A stretch of 47,175 nt of DNA. Origin: Rhodovulum euryhalinum (lineage in GTDB: Bacteria > Pseudomonadota > Alphaproteobacteria > Rhodobacterales > Rhodobacteraceae). The translations under genes and the position numbers were made by a program. Position 1 is the stretch's first letter, and each line of letters starts with the position of its first letter. This document shows, one piece after another, positions 26,080 to 32,791 of this stretch. Where the stretch lies: the NCBI RefSeq assembly GCF_004342445.1, contig NZ_SLWW01000018.1, positions 1 through 47,175 on the forward strand, given 5' to 3'. A model generated the notes under the pieces. It was given only the letters and a program-made list of their open reading frames with translations, searched no databases and had not been told where the DNA came from.

Positions 26080-26391
26080 TCACGCCGTGACGAGAATGCC
26101 GGCGCGTCCCTCCAGGATCGCCAGCGCCTCGGCCACCCGTTGATGATCTCCCGGAGAAAGCGCTCGAGACACGGAAATCCGAGCCAGATCAAGATTGACG
26201 ACGACCCTGCCCCGGGACATGCCGAGTACAAGATATGCACAGGCCGTCAGGAACCCGACACCTGCGGCTCCGATCAGGCAGACGGCCAGACCCGGCAGAA
26301 CAAGCGTATCCCGAGGCGGTCGTCGCCCGACCGCCTGAACCCGAGGGTCCCCGATCCCGGGATTGCGGATCGAAACGGACGGTCCATGCAA
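26080..26391 (-). CDS. Possible small membrane protein
   Basis: The minus-strand frame codes for up to 103 residues with one or two hydrophobic stretches (TLVLPGLAVCLIGAAGVGFL, TACAYLVLG), then a soluble tail (VVNLDLARISVSRALSPGDH, RVAEALAILEGRAGILVTA) that looks genuinely coding. The only far-upstream start is TTG at 26391; no ATG or GTG was found before the hydrophobic part, so the start is doubtful. It converges on the atpG end. Copy E of the ACTAAC box lies 26 bp before the TTG. Confidence 0.4.
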   Translation of the reverse strand: MHGPSVSIRNPGIGDPRVQAVGRRPPRDTLVLPGLAVCLIGAAGVGFLTACAYLVLGMSRGRVVVNLDLARISVSRALSPGDHQRVAEALAILEGRAGILVTA

Positions 26392-26416
26392 CCCTGGGAA
26401 AGCCCGATGGCGTGGC

Positions 26417-26434
26417 CATTACCCATGTTAGTGC
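26417..26434 (-). promoter_or_regulatory. Weak copy E of the ACTAAC upstream box
   Basis: The minus strand reads gcACTAACATGggtaatg, sharing the ACTAACATG core with copy D. It points toward the possible membrane protein starting at 26391. Weaker than copies A-D and could be chance. Confidence 0.25.
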
Positions 26435-26612
26435 TGTCCGTCGCTTTCTGGATCAAAAGAGAAAGTGCCCTTGGCCCATCGCGCCTTGTCGCCTCGGCCC
26501 GGGGGCCGATCCGGTGGCGCGGACCGCACCGCGACGGGTCCGGAACAAGTGGCCGAACCCGGCCTTTTCCCATCATGCAAACAGGGGTCACACCCTGATT
26601 GGAGGATAGATC

Positions 26613-26777
26613 ATGTCTGTCGGAACCCTGCTGATCATCGTTCTGGTCGTCTTCCTGCTGGGCGGTTTCTCGGGCCGCTTCGGCGGCTATGGCTATGGCT
26701 TTGGCCATGGCGGCATCGGCGTGATCGGCGTGCTGCTGGTGGTGCTGGTTGTTCTGGTGCTGACCGGACGGCTTTGA
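26613..26777 (+). CDS. DUF3309 family small membrane protein
   Basis: A 54-residue protein with two hydrophobic helices (GTLLIIVLVVFLLGGFSG, GVIGVLLVVLVVLVLTGRL) joined by a Gly/Tyr-rich loop (FGGYGYGFGHGG). This layout is that of DUF3309 proteins, small inner-membrane proteins of unknown role that often lie among stress genes. The ribosome site ggagg lies eight bases ahead of the ATG. Confidence 0.8.
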   Translation: MSVGTLLIIVLVVFLLGGFSGRFGGYGYGFGHGGIGVIGVLLVVLVVLVLTGRL

Positions 26778-26836
26778 CCCCACCCCGCGGCCCGCGGTCA
26801 TCGGGGCGCCTGGCAGCCTGTGAGGGAGGGCAAGGA

Positions 26837-27085
26837 ATGTATGGATCGTTCACAGGAACGATCACCGGCTTTCTGGCTCTCTCGATCGTCCATGTGCTTG
26901 TCTTGGCCTGCGAACGCGCGATCAAGCGGCAAAGCCTCGAGAGCGATTTCGATACCGCCATGGTCGCGGGCGCTGAAGGCATGGCCGATTATGCGGCCAG
27001 CCTGAAACGGCGGCTTTGGCTGCTGATCTGCATCATCCCGATGATTGCCGTCGCGGTCACCGTCTATGTCGTCAACCTCAAGTAG
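26837..27085 (+). CDS. Small two-helix membrane protein
   Basis: An 82-residue protein starting MYGSFTGTITGFLALSIVHV, with a membrane helix at about 8-28, a charged middle (ERAIKRQSLESDFDTAMVAG, AEGMADYAASLKRR) and a second helix (LWLLICIIPMIAVAVTVYVV). A good ribosome site (gggagggcaagga) precedes the ATG. It stands ten bases before the DUF1523 gene, so the two are likely co-transcribed. No family name is claimed. Confidence 0.7.
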   Translation: MYGSFTGTITGFLALSIVHVLVLACERAIKRQSLESDFDTAMVAGAEGMADYAASLKRRLWLLICIIPMIAVAVTVYVVNLK

Positions 27086-27095
27086 GAGAAAGCCT

Positions 27096-27695
27096 GTGTG
27101 GACTTATGTCAAATGGACGTTCCGGGGGGCTCTGGTGCTGCTGGTGATAGCGGTGCTTCACTACAACCTGCCCCAACACGACGTTGTGCAGATCACCAAC
27201 ACCTACAACCGCCAGACCACGATCGGTGCCAACTGGCTGTTCTATGCCAGGTCCGATGCCCCGTCGACCACCGGTGTGGAAAAGCGCGACATCCGCTTTA
27301 TCGAGGCAGTCCGCCCCAATGGCGAGGTCAGCGTCTATCGTAACGAGGATACCGGTTGGTTCTGGCCGCCCTATCTCAAGTACGACAGCGCCAATCTGCA
27401 GGCCGAGGCCTCGAATGCGGTCTCGACCAAGGACACGCCGCAATGGGTCGTGATCACCCATTACGGCTGGCGAACCCCGATCTTTTCGTTCTTTCCCAAC
27501 GCGATAGGCCTCTATCCCGTGGCCGGACCGGATGTCACCGTCTTTCCCTGGATCAGCATGATCCTGCTGGTGCTGCTGGCAATCGGCGCGGGGATGATGT
27601 GGCGGATGTGGCGGCGGTTCCGCCAGCAGGTCTTTGGACCGGCCGCTGTCGACCCGTCGCATCCCGTCACCGCTGAGATCCCGCCGCAGCTTTGA
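27096..27695 (+). CDS. DUF1523 family membrane protein
   Basis: A 199-residue protein with an N-terminal helix (FRGALVLLVIAVLHYNLPQH), a periplasmic domain (DVVQITNTYNRQTTIGANWL, EDTGWFWPPYLKYDSANLQA, WVVITHYGWRTPIFSFFPNA) and a C-terminal helix (ISMILLVLLAIGAGMMWRM). This is the DUF1523 pattern, common in Rhodobacteraceae and of unknown function. It starts with GTG at 27096, chosen because aggagaa lies just ahead and the frame upstream overlaps the previous gene. Confidence 0.85.
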   Translation: MWTYVKWTFRGALVLLVIAVLHYNLPQHDVVQITNTYNRQTTIGANWLFYARSDAPSTTGVEKRDIRFIEAVRPNGEVSVYRNEDTGWFWPPYLKYDSANLQAEASNAVSTKDTPQWVVITHYGWRTPIFSFFPNAIGLYPVAGPDVTVFPWISMILLVLLAIGAGMMWRMWRRFRQQVFGPAAVDPSHPVTAEIPPQL

Positions 27696-27716
27696 AAATA
27701 TCGAGGAGAGAAAACC

Positions 27717-27929
27717 ATGTCGATCAAATCCAGCCTGCTGATGATGGCTTTCGCGCTGGCCCTGTCGGGTTGTCTTGAAAATGACGCACAGCGCGGCCTT
27801 GCCGGGGCGGCGGGGGGCGCGGTGATTTCCGGCGCGACGGGCGGCAGCCCGGCCACCGGGGCGATCGTCGGCGGTGCCGCTGGCTATTTCTGCCGGGACC
27901 TGAATGTGCCGGGGTGCCGCAACGACTGA
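27717..27929 (+). CDS. Glycine-zipper lipoprotein
   Basis: A 70-residue protein with a lipoprotein signal peptide: LLMMAFALALSGC, cysteine at residue 19. The mature part has a Gly-rich zipper (GLAGAAGGAVISGATGGSPA, TGAIVGGAAGYFC) as in SlyB/OsmB-like outer-membrane lipoproteins. Two extra cysteines near the end (FCRDLNVPGC) could form a disulfide. It is the last gene before a strong terminator. Confidence 0.82.
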   Translation: MSIKSSLLMMAFALALSGCLENDAQRGLAGAAGGAVISGATGGSPATGAIVGGAAGYFCRDLNVPGCRND

Positions 27930-27966
27930 GACCCCTCTGCCGGACAGACTCCGATGGTCAGGACAT

Positions 27967-27997
27967 CCCCTGCGGGCGGCCGCGGGGGATTATTCTT
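27967..27997 (+). terminator. Rho-independent terminator, T-tract split by an IS insertion
   Basis: A nine-pair stem (CCCCTGCGG at 27967-27975 with CCGCGGGGG at 27980-27988, one G-T pair) and four-base loop are followed by ATTATTCTT. Joining across the inserted element gives ATTATTCTTTCCT, a longer T-rich tail, so the insertion fell inside the terminator of the lipoprotein gene. Confidence 0.7.
27990..27997. repeat. Left 8-bp target-site duplication
   Basis: TTATTCTT directly precedes the left inverted repeat and is repeated exactly at 29734-29741 after the right inverted repeat. Eight bases is the duplication size known for IS1595-family elements. Confidence 0.8.
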
Positions 27998-28023
27998 CCC
28001 TATTATCCACAAGAAAAAGCAGG
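27998..28023 (+). repeat. Left terminal inverted repeat of the IS1595-type element
   Basis: Begins CCCTATTATCCACAAG and ends AAAAAGCAGG. It matches the reverse complement of 29708-29733 at 25 of 26 positions (A versus G at position 14). Confidence 0.85.
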
Positions 28024-28151
28024 AGGCGCGCCAAGTTCGCGTGCGACAGCTTCGCGGACGAAGCTGCCGTTCGGCGCAGAACTTCCAAACTCGGCTTTGT
28101 TTCTACGCTATAGTTGCCTCGGCGGCACCAGTAAGAAGGCAGGAATATAGC

Positions 28152-28487
28152 ATGACCCAGTCTCTTAATCGGCTCGTGGAGCGGCAGATCCAGAAAGCTC
28201 TCGCAGAGGGCAAGTTACGCGGCCTTGAAGGCGAGGGGAAACCGCTGCCCGACCGCTCGGGCGAGGCGTTTACCGACATGGCGACAGCAGTGGCGGTCCG
28301 CATAATGGCCGAAGCAGGCACACTGCCCGAGGAATTCAAGATCAAGAAGCTGCTGGAGGCAGCGAAGCAAAGCTACAGGGAAGCAGAGGGCGATGACGCG
28401 AAACGCGTTGCAATGGCCCTGATCGCCGACCTTCAGCAACGCTACAACATAGCAGTAGAGGCAAGACGGCGGTTTATGGGAGGTTAG
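28152..28487 (+). CDS. DUF1992 protein (DnaJC28-like domain), IS passenger
   Basis: A 111-residue protein starting MTQSLNRLVERQIQKALAEG, with the DUF1992 signature GKLRGLEGEGKPLPDRSGEA, then VRIMAEAGTLPEEFKIKKLL and a C-terminal helix (IADLQQRYNIAVEARRRFMG). DUF1992 is the small domain found alone in bacteria and in eukaryotic DnaJC28. The usual second part is present, so it is not obviously truncated. It lies inside the inverted repeats of the IS1595-type element and converges on the transposase. Its base composition looks less G/C-rich than the neighbouring genes, consistent with arrival on the element. Confidence 0.85.
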   Translation: MTQSLNRLVERQIQKALAEGKLRGLEGEGKPLPDRSGEAFTDMATAVAVRIMAEAGTLPEEFKIKKLLEAAKQSYREAEGDDAKRVAMALIADLQQRYNIAVEARRRFMGG

Positions 28488-28560
28488 CCCGAAGCGGCCA
28501 CCCGTCTGCTGCGCAGCATCTGGCGAAATGGGCTCTCAGCGGACCTTCGCAGTGACGGGG

Positions 28561-29586
28561 TCATGGCCACCGAAGACCCCACGACGGTGTGCGTCTCATC
28601 TGGCGGCCGACGGCTCCGCAGAGCAGGCCTCGCATCTGGTCCACAACCGGGATCGGCCTCCATACGGTCGTGGTCTGGGCGGTTGAGAGGCCCGATGAAG
28701 ACTTCCGCTTCCGCACTTTGCTCTCCGGGGTCCTGTGGTTCCACCGCCAGATGATCTCGTCCAGGTATCGCTGTAGGTGCTTCCGTCCCAGGCGGTGATA
28801 AACGCCGATCAGAGCGCGCTGGACGACCGCATTCACTGCCTCGACGGTGTTGATGTGCGCCCCGGTCTTCGTATTCGCATACTGGCGCTTGTTGTGCTGG
28901 ATTGTATGGTGGCTGGCAAAAGATGCCCCAATCTTTCCGTAACTCGGGTTCTTGTCGGTGATGAGCGCCGAGGTCGGGTCGATCCAGCCCTCGATGACGG
29001 GCTTCATCGTGCGCCCTCGAGCATTTGGGATGAGCACGGCTCGAGCCTGACCGTTTCGCGCCGCAGCAACGAGCGCGATCGGTTTGCCTGTTCCTCGACC
29101 CCGCTTGTTCTTGACGCCATGGCGGAACTTCGGCTTGCCGCCGACGAAGGCCTCATCGACCTCGACCACACCCGACAGTCGGCCGGCAATGCCCTGCCGA
29201 TCATCCATCATCTCGCGAATGGCGTGGCCAAGCTTCCACGCGGTCTTCTGGTTCACCCCCAAGATGCGCGACATCACGACCGACGAAATGCCCTTGGAAG
29301 ACGTCAGGACGAGGAACATCGCGGGGATCCAGGTCCGGAGATCCAGCTTTGTCGCGTGGAGCGGCGTCCTCGTGGTTACGGTGAACTGGCGTCGGCATTC
29401 CCTCTCGATGCACTCATACACGCCGGGGCGCACGGATGCACCGCGCAGCGGGCGCGAACTCAAGCTGCCGCAATGTGGAAAGAACCGATCATCGCCCCAG
29501 ATGGCGTTCTCGAGGAAGAGCCGCGCGTGACGTTCGGTCGGCATCTTCTTCCAGACATCGCGGACGGACTTCAGTTCGGTGATCAT
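28561..29586 (-). CDS. IS1595-family (ISXO2-like) transposase
   Basis: A 341-residue transposase. A degenerate N-terminal zinc ribbon has C39, C59 and C64, but the first cysteine is Phe (FFPHCGS). A helix-turn-helix (SSVVMSRILGVNQKTAWKLG) is followed by the catalytic core with D144 (VVEVDEAFVGGK), D211 (ALITDKNPSYG) and the third motif HINTVEAVN (H244, N246, E249). The C-terminus has YLDEIIWRWNHR. The frame is intact, so the enzyme may be active; the lost zinc ligand is the one doubt. It lies between the element's inverted repeats. Confidence 0.9.
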   Translation of the reverse strand: MITELKSVRDVWKKMPTERHARLFLENAIWGDDRFFPHCGSLSSRPLRGASVRPGVYECIERECRRQFTVTTRTPLHATKLDLRTWIPAMFLVLTSSKGISSVVMSRILGVNQKTAWKLGHAIREMMDDRQGIAGRLSGVVEVDEAFVGGKPKFRHGVKNKRGRGTGKPIALVAAARNGQARAVLIPNARGRTMKPVIEGWIDPTSALITDKNPSYGKIGASFASHHTIQHNKRQYANTKTGAHINTVEAVNAVVQRALIGVYHRLGRKHLQRYLDEIIWRWNHRTPESKVRKRKSSSGLSTAQTTTVWRPIPVVDQMRGLLCGAVGRQMRRTPSWGLRWP

Positions 29587-29707
29587 GGAGTGGCCTCGCT
29601 TCGGGGGGGGGCCCAGAAGATTGACTGATTTCTCCTAACCGGAAGCGACTACGTTATGGCGTAGCCGGGGCCTTCGCGAGGCAAGTAGGCTGAGCATTTC
29701 CGAAAGC

Positions 29708-29741
29708 CCTGCTTTTTCTCGTGGATAATAGGGTTATTCTT
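29708..29741 (-). repeat. Right terminal inverted repeat (29708-29733) and 8-bp target duplication (29734-29741)
   Basis: The minus strand from 29733 begins CCCTATTATCCACGAG, mirroring the left end, and TTATTCTT follows on the plus strand as the second copy of the target duplication. Together with the left end this fixes the element boundary to the base. Confidence 0.85.
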
Positions 29742-29778
29742 TCCTCTCGGACGGAAGGAAACCGCTATTCGCACGTCC

Positions 29779-29797
29779 AAGCAAACCTGCATCAGTG
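29779..29797 (+). promoter_or_regulatory. Copy B of the ACTAAC upstream box
   Basis: aagcAAACCTGCATCAGTG ends 166 bp before the ATG of the second GPKKD gene at 29963. It matches copies A and C through AACCTGC-x-TCAGT but has CAA in place of CTA at the start. Confidence 0.45.
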
Positions 29798-29801
29798 TGC
29801 G

Positions 29802-29868
29802 ACTCGGCACGACAGGCGAACCTGATTCATGGCAATCGAATATCCGATTGCCATGGCCTCTGCCGAGT
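29802..29868 (+). ncRNA. Candidate structured leader RNA (three-way junction) of GPKKD copy 2
   Basis: ACTCGGCA (29802-29809) pairs perfectly with TGCCGAGT (29861-29868). Inside lie two hairpins: CAGG-cgaa-CCTG (29813-29824) and a perfect ten-pair stem ATGGCAATCG (29829-29838)/CGATTGCCAT (29845-29854) with a six-base loop. Leader A has a related outer stem and one inner hairpin. It could be a regulatory 5' UTR, a small RNA or a DNA palindrome bound by protein. Confidence 0.4.
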
Positions 29869-29962
29869 GAAACGCATCCTGCAGCTCCGCGACGGATAAT
29901 TCCATCACCTTGCGGACATCGGCGCAGCTTGCCGCTGCGGCAGACCAAGAAGGACGAAACCG

Positions 29963-30154
29963 ATGAACCTCAACACCATGGCGGCCAACGCCGAACGCAT
30001 GAAGACCGTCAAGGCCGCCTGGGACAAGGCGCCCGCTGGTCCGAAGAAGGACGCGGCGCTCAAGCATTATCAGGCCGCCGAAAAGGCTCAGACCGCCAAG
30101 GATGACACCGGCTGCACCAAGGCGCTCGACGCCGCTGTCGCTGCGCTCGCCTGA
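29963..30154 (+). CDS. GPKKD-family small protein, copy 2
   Basis: A 63-residue helical protein starting MNLNTMAANAERMKTVKAAW, with the shared core DKAPAGPKKDAALKHYQAAE and an Ala-rich end (ALDAAVAALA). It is the closest paralogue of the 13706 gene: the stretch KAPxGPKKDAALKHYQAA is identical apart from one position. The ribosome site aaggac lies before the ATG. A single Cys occurs near residue 51. It stands just outside the right end of the IS1595-type element, whose insertion left its leader intact. Confidence 0.75.
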   Translation: MNLNTMAANAERMKTVKAAWDKAPAGPKKDAALKHYQAAEKAQTAKDDTGCTKALDAAVAALA

Positions 30155-30228
30155 TCTGACAGGGGCCGGCCCGGTGCAAGACTTGCCGGGGCGAGCCCTT
30201 CATCCCATTTCCAGCCGGAGAGCCGATC

Positions 30229-30780
30229 ATGACCCGCTTCCCAAATCCCGACCGCTTGACGACCCTCATTCTGCGGTCACCCAGCCTGACCGCGACAACC
30301 CTGATCGCGGCGATCCTTTCCATCGCCACCTTCGTGCCGGCCGCCGTCGCCTCGGATCACAAGATGGTCAAGGAAATCGACGTGCAGATCGACCTTGCCG
30401 CACTGACCAACGCCACGGCGGCCAAGCATTTCGCGACAATAGAGGCCGATCTCGAAAATGCCCTGACTGCCCGTATCGTCGACCGTGTGGCCCCCGACGG
30501 CATCAAGATCACAGTCGATCTGTCGGAATTCGAGCTGAGCAATTCCTACAAGGAGGCGATGAATTCGGCCGATACGCGGCTGGTGGGCGATGTCAGCTTC
30601 TCGGACGCCAACGACAATTCCAATTTCGACCACTGGCAGCAGACGGTCGACGTGAATTCGAGCGCCGGATTCCTGCCCGAGGGGACAGACCTGTCTACGC
30701 TGAGCCCCGACAGCGATGTGTACTACAAGGCGATGATTTCTTCCTTTGCCGATGCCGTGGTCCAGCGTCTCGGCAGGTGA
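30229..30780 (+). CDS. Exported hypothetical protein, 183 residues
   Basis: A signal peptide is likely: a basic start then LIAAILSIATFVPAAVA, cleavage near residue 41. The mature part (KMVKEIDVQIDLAALTNATA, KHFATIEADLENALTARIVD, APDGIKITVDLSEFELSNSY) looks like a mixed alpha/beta periplasmic domain, ending KAMISSFADAVVQRLGR. No cysteines or lipobox. The ATG is preceded by ggagag. No family is recognised with certainty. It follows the GPKKD gene by 74 bases on the same strand and may be co-transcribed with it. Confidence 0.7.
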   Translation: MTRFPNPDRLTTLILRSPSLTATTLIAAILSIATFVPAAVASDHKMVKEIDVQIDLAALTNATAAKHFATIEADLENALTARIVDRVAPDGIKITVDLSEFELSNSYKEAMNSADTRLVGDVSFSDANDNSNFDHWQQTVDVNSSAGFLPEGTDLSTLSPDSDVYYKAMISSFADAVVQRLGR

Positions 30781-30934
30781 CACTGCGCCGGAAACTGCCG
30801 ACGGAACGATGGGGGGATTTCGATCCCCCTTTTCACGTACCGCCTCTCGGCCCGCGAGTTGTGCCATGCGTCAGCCCCGTTCTCTTCGTCCCCCTGCCTC
30901 CCGTCGCGACTCGCCCGGATAGCCGATCGAGCCG

Positions 30935-31529
30935 CGCACGCCGGAGGAACGGCCGCTGATCGACCTCTGCCAGATCACCTCTCTGATGATGATCCCCGCC
31001 GGCGCGGATGGCGAGCAAGCGCCGGGTCTTGCGCCGAAGCACCCGCTGCGGCTCTGGTCGGCGGGCCGCATGACGGCGGCGGCCGCCTGCGCGGCGCTCG
31101 GGCTGCCCGACCCGCGCAGCGCTGTCGATCGCGGCCGCGCAGGCCGGCGTGCAAAGGCCGACCGATGCGCCGGCGGCCGATGCGGACGGCGCTGGGACAT
31201 CCGGCGGAACGGCCGGCGGCCGCGGAGCGGGGTGGCGCCGAGCCGCCGGAGGCGAGCCGGTATGCCTGGCTGCGCGGCATATCGACCTGCCGGTCGTTCG
31301 CGGATCGCATCCGGATGCGATCCGTCTTTCCGACGTGCCGTCAGCGCTCCGCGCGGAGTTCGGCCGCTCTATGGTGGGGGCGGCCTGCCCGGCGATCTGG
31401 GCCGGGGATCACGCGTATCTTCACGATTGGCGTCTGTTTCCTCGAGCGGAAGACGGCGGGGGCCCATGCCGCGCTGAGGCGGGTCTCGCTCTGCCTCGGC
31501 GCGTCGGGACCGGGACCGGGACCGGATGA
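30935..31529 (+). pseudogene. Possible frameshifted coding remnant
   Basis: One frame gives EERPLIDLCQITSLMMIPAG, then GLAPKHPLRLWSAGRMTAAA and ACAALGLPD. Near 31115-31140 the sense-like reading jumps to another frame (RAALSIAAAQAGVQRPTDAP), which continues to HIDLPVVRGSHPDAIRLSDV and AIWAGDHAYLHDWR, ending at 31529. Both halves look coding, suggesting one gene broken by a frameshift. The family is not recognised and no reliable start is seen. Confidence 0.3.
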
Positions 31530-31554
31530 CCTGGCGGGGGTCTCCACCTTTGGC

Positions 31555-31725
31555 AACTGAGCAAGACCAGGAGCACCGTGCCAAGGTTCGCGGAAAGCGC
31601 CGATCCGCTGAGCATGCACAGCATTGCCGCCTTGATAATCAGTGGCTCGAACGCGCGGCCGACGATGAACAGCGACATCGTGAAACCGATCCCCGTGAGC
31701 AACGCCCCGGCTGCGACGAAGGCAG
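31555..31725 (-). pseudogene. nhaA: NhaA Na+/H+ antiporter, C-terminal fragment
   Basis: The minus strand reads FVAAGALLTGIGFTMSLFIV, then GRAFEPLIIKAAMLCMLSGS and ALSANLGTVLLVLLS. GIGFTMSLFI is a hallmark of the C-terminal region of NhaA antiporters, followed by the penultimate helix. Everything upstream (over 300 residues) is missing, so this is a relic. It lies directly downstream of the third GPKKD gene. Confidence 0.65.
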
Positions 31726-31757
31726 GCGGCCACCGTGGTCACGGCGGACGCAGGACA

Positions 31758-31943
31758 TCACGCAAGCGCCTGGATCGCCGCGTCGAGTTCCGTATCGGAA
31801 TCGGCCTCCCTCATGGCATGACGCGCGTGCTCGGCGGCGGCGTAATGCTTGAAGGCTTCGTCTTTCTTCGGTCCGGGCGGCGCCTCCATGCAGGCATTCC
31901 GGACAGAGATCATCTTGATCGAAGGGCTTGTCATGTCGAGCAT
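31758..31943 (-). CDS. GPKKD-family small protein, copy 3
   Basis: A 61-residue protein starting MLDMTSPSIKMISVRNACME, with core APPGPKKDEAFKHYAAAEHA and ending ELDAAIQALA. It is more diverged than copies 1 and 2: the WDK before the core is replaced by CME and the helix is His/Arg-rich. The start at 31943 is supported by aggagg just ahead and by the family length. It is on the opposite strand to copy 2, and its leader shares boxes with leader A. Confidence 0.72.
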   Translation of the reverse strand: MLDMTSPSIKMISVRNACMEAPPGPKKDEAFKHYAAAEHARHAMREADSDTELDAAIQALA

Positions 31944-32104
31944 CGCGTTCCTCCTCTTTTCTGGATTATCCCGAAACAAGAGGCGTGCAAGCATAAGGAC
32001 GTACCGGGTTGCCGCACACCCACACACTTCTCGGGTGCTTTGAAAAAAATGCCTCCAGATATTCGGGTGCACGTCCCATTTTGCCGTCGTACAAGCGCCG
32101 CCGG
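31944..32104 (-). other. Leader C of GPKKD copy 3
   Basis: Between the ACTAAC box and the ATG the minus strand shares with leader A the segment gacgtgc-cc-cgaat-t-tgg-ggca and the block ACCCGAGAAGTGTGTGGG (32019-32036), 76 bases before the ATG versus 74 in leader A. Pairing is weaker than in leaders A and B. A run of seven T on the minus strand occurs at 32043-32049. Confidence 0.4.
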
Positions 32105-32123
32105 ACTGATGCAGGTTAGTTAG
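32105..32123 (-). promoter_or_regulatory. Copy C of the ACTAAC upstream box
   Basis: The minus strand reads ctaACTAACCTGCATCAGT and ends 161 bases before the third GPKKD gene. The ACTAACCTGC-x-TCAGT core is identical to copy A apart from one base. Confidence 0.5.
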
Positions 32124-32288
32124 ATCATGTGTGTCAGACGAAGCTGATCCAGGTAAGTGCAGCGGCCCCCGCATCTGCGAAGATCACATTGCCGGGACAG
32201 CCTGCCGCCCGCGCGCGATTCCGGCCGCGCGCCGCGCCGCTTCGGCGGGCGCGGCTTTGACAGGCGCATGCATCAAAGGACCCTCATC

Positions 32289-32501
32289 ATGACACAGTCG
32301 AGCATCATTGGCGTCGTCGCACTCGCCGTCGGGGTCGCGCTGCTGTTCTTCGCCTGGAGGGCGTCGAATGCGCCTGTCGACCAGGTGTCCGAGGCGCTGA
32401 CCGGCCGCTTCACCGGCAATACGATGTGGTATCTGATCGGCGGCGTTATCGCTGCCGTGGCCGGCGTCGCGCTGCTTTTCCGCGGCTTTGCCAGCGCCTG
32501 A
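32289..32501 (+). CDS. DUF3185 family small membrane protein
   Basis: A 70-residue protein with two membrane helices (SIIGVVALAVGVALLFFAW, WYLIGGVIAAVAGVALLFRG) separated by RASNAPVDQVSEALTGRFTG, which is the DUF3185 pattern (NAS...VSE.FTG...TMW). Such proteins are small inner-membrane proteins of unknown role found near stress genes. The ATG at 32289 is used because it gives the family start; the frame is open upstream without family sequence. Confidence 0.82.
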   Translation: MTQSSIIGVVALAVGVALLFFAWRASNAPVDQVSEALTGRFTGNTMWYLIGGVIAAVAGVALLFRGFASA

Positions 32502-32599
32502 TCCTCGTCACGGCGATCCCGGCAGAGGTCCGGGCCGTCAATTGTCAATCGTCGGGCCGTTGTCGGCCCGGCATGACCCACTCACAGGGAACCAATTCA

Positions 32600-32791
32600 A
32601 TGTCTCTCATCAATCTGGTTGTTACCCTTGTCATCGTCGGCGTCGGGCTGTGGGCGATCAACACCTATATTCCGATGGATCGGAAGATAAAGCAGATCCT
32701 GAACGTGGTCGTCGTGATCCTCGTCGTCCTCTGGCTTCTGCGGGGCTTCGGGCTTCTGGGCAATGCCGGTGCCATAGGCGTCGGTGGCTGA
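32600..32791 (+). CDS. Thivi_2564-family small membrane protein
   Basis: A 63-residue protein with two helices (LINLVVTLVIVGVGLWAINT, ILNVVVVILVVLWLLRGFGL) and the conserved linker YIPMDRKIKQILNVVVV that marks the Thivi_2564 family. Function unknown. It overlaps the GTG start of the MlaE-like gene by eight bases, so it is probably translated as part of the same operon. Confidence 0.82.
   Translation: MSLINLVVTLVIVGVGLWAINTYIPMDRKIKQILNVVVVILVVLWLLRGFGLLGNAGAIGVGG

Larger units (their letters stand above)
27998..29733. mobile_element. IS1595-family element carrying a DUF1992 passenger gene
   Basis: A 1,736-bp unit bounded by 26-bp inverted repeats (27998-28023, starting CCCTATTATCC, and 29708-29733) that differ at one position, and flanked by an exact 8-bp direct repeat TTATTCTT. 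Inside are an IS1595-type transposase (28561-29586, minus) and a convergent DUF1992 gene (28152-28487, plus). The boundaries come directly from the sequence. The family is known to include elements with passenger genes. The inserted unit splits the T-tract of a terminator. Confidence 0.85.

Noticed and set aside
28490-29660. Similar words ccgaagcgg (near 28499) and ccggaagcg (near 29640) as possible element ends
   Set aside because: They are in direct orientation and imperfect. The outer 26-bp inverted repeats with an exact 8-bp duplication explain the element better.
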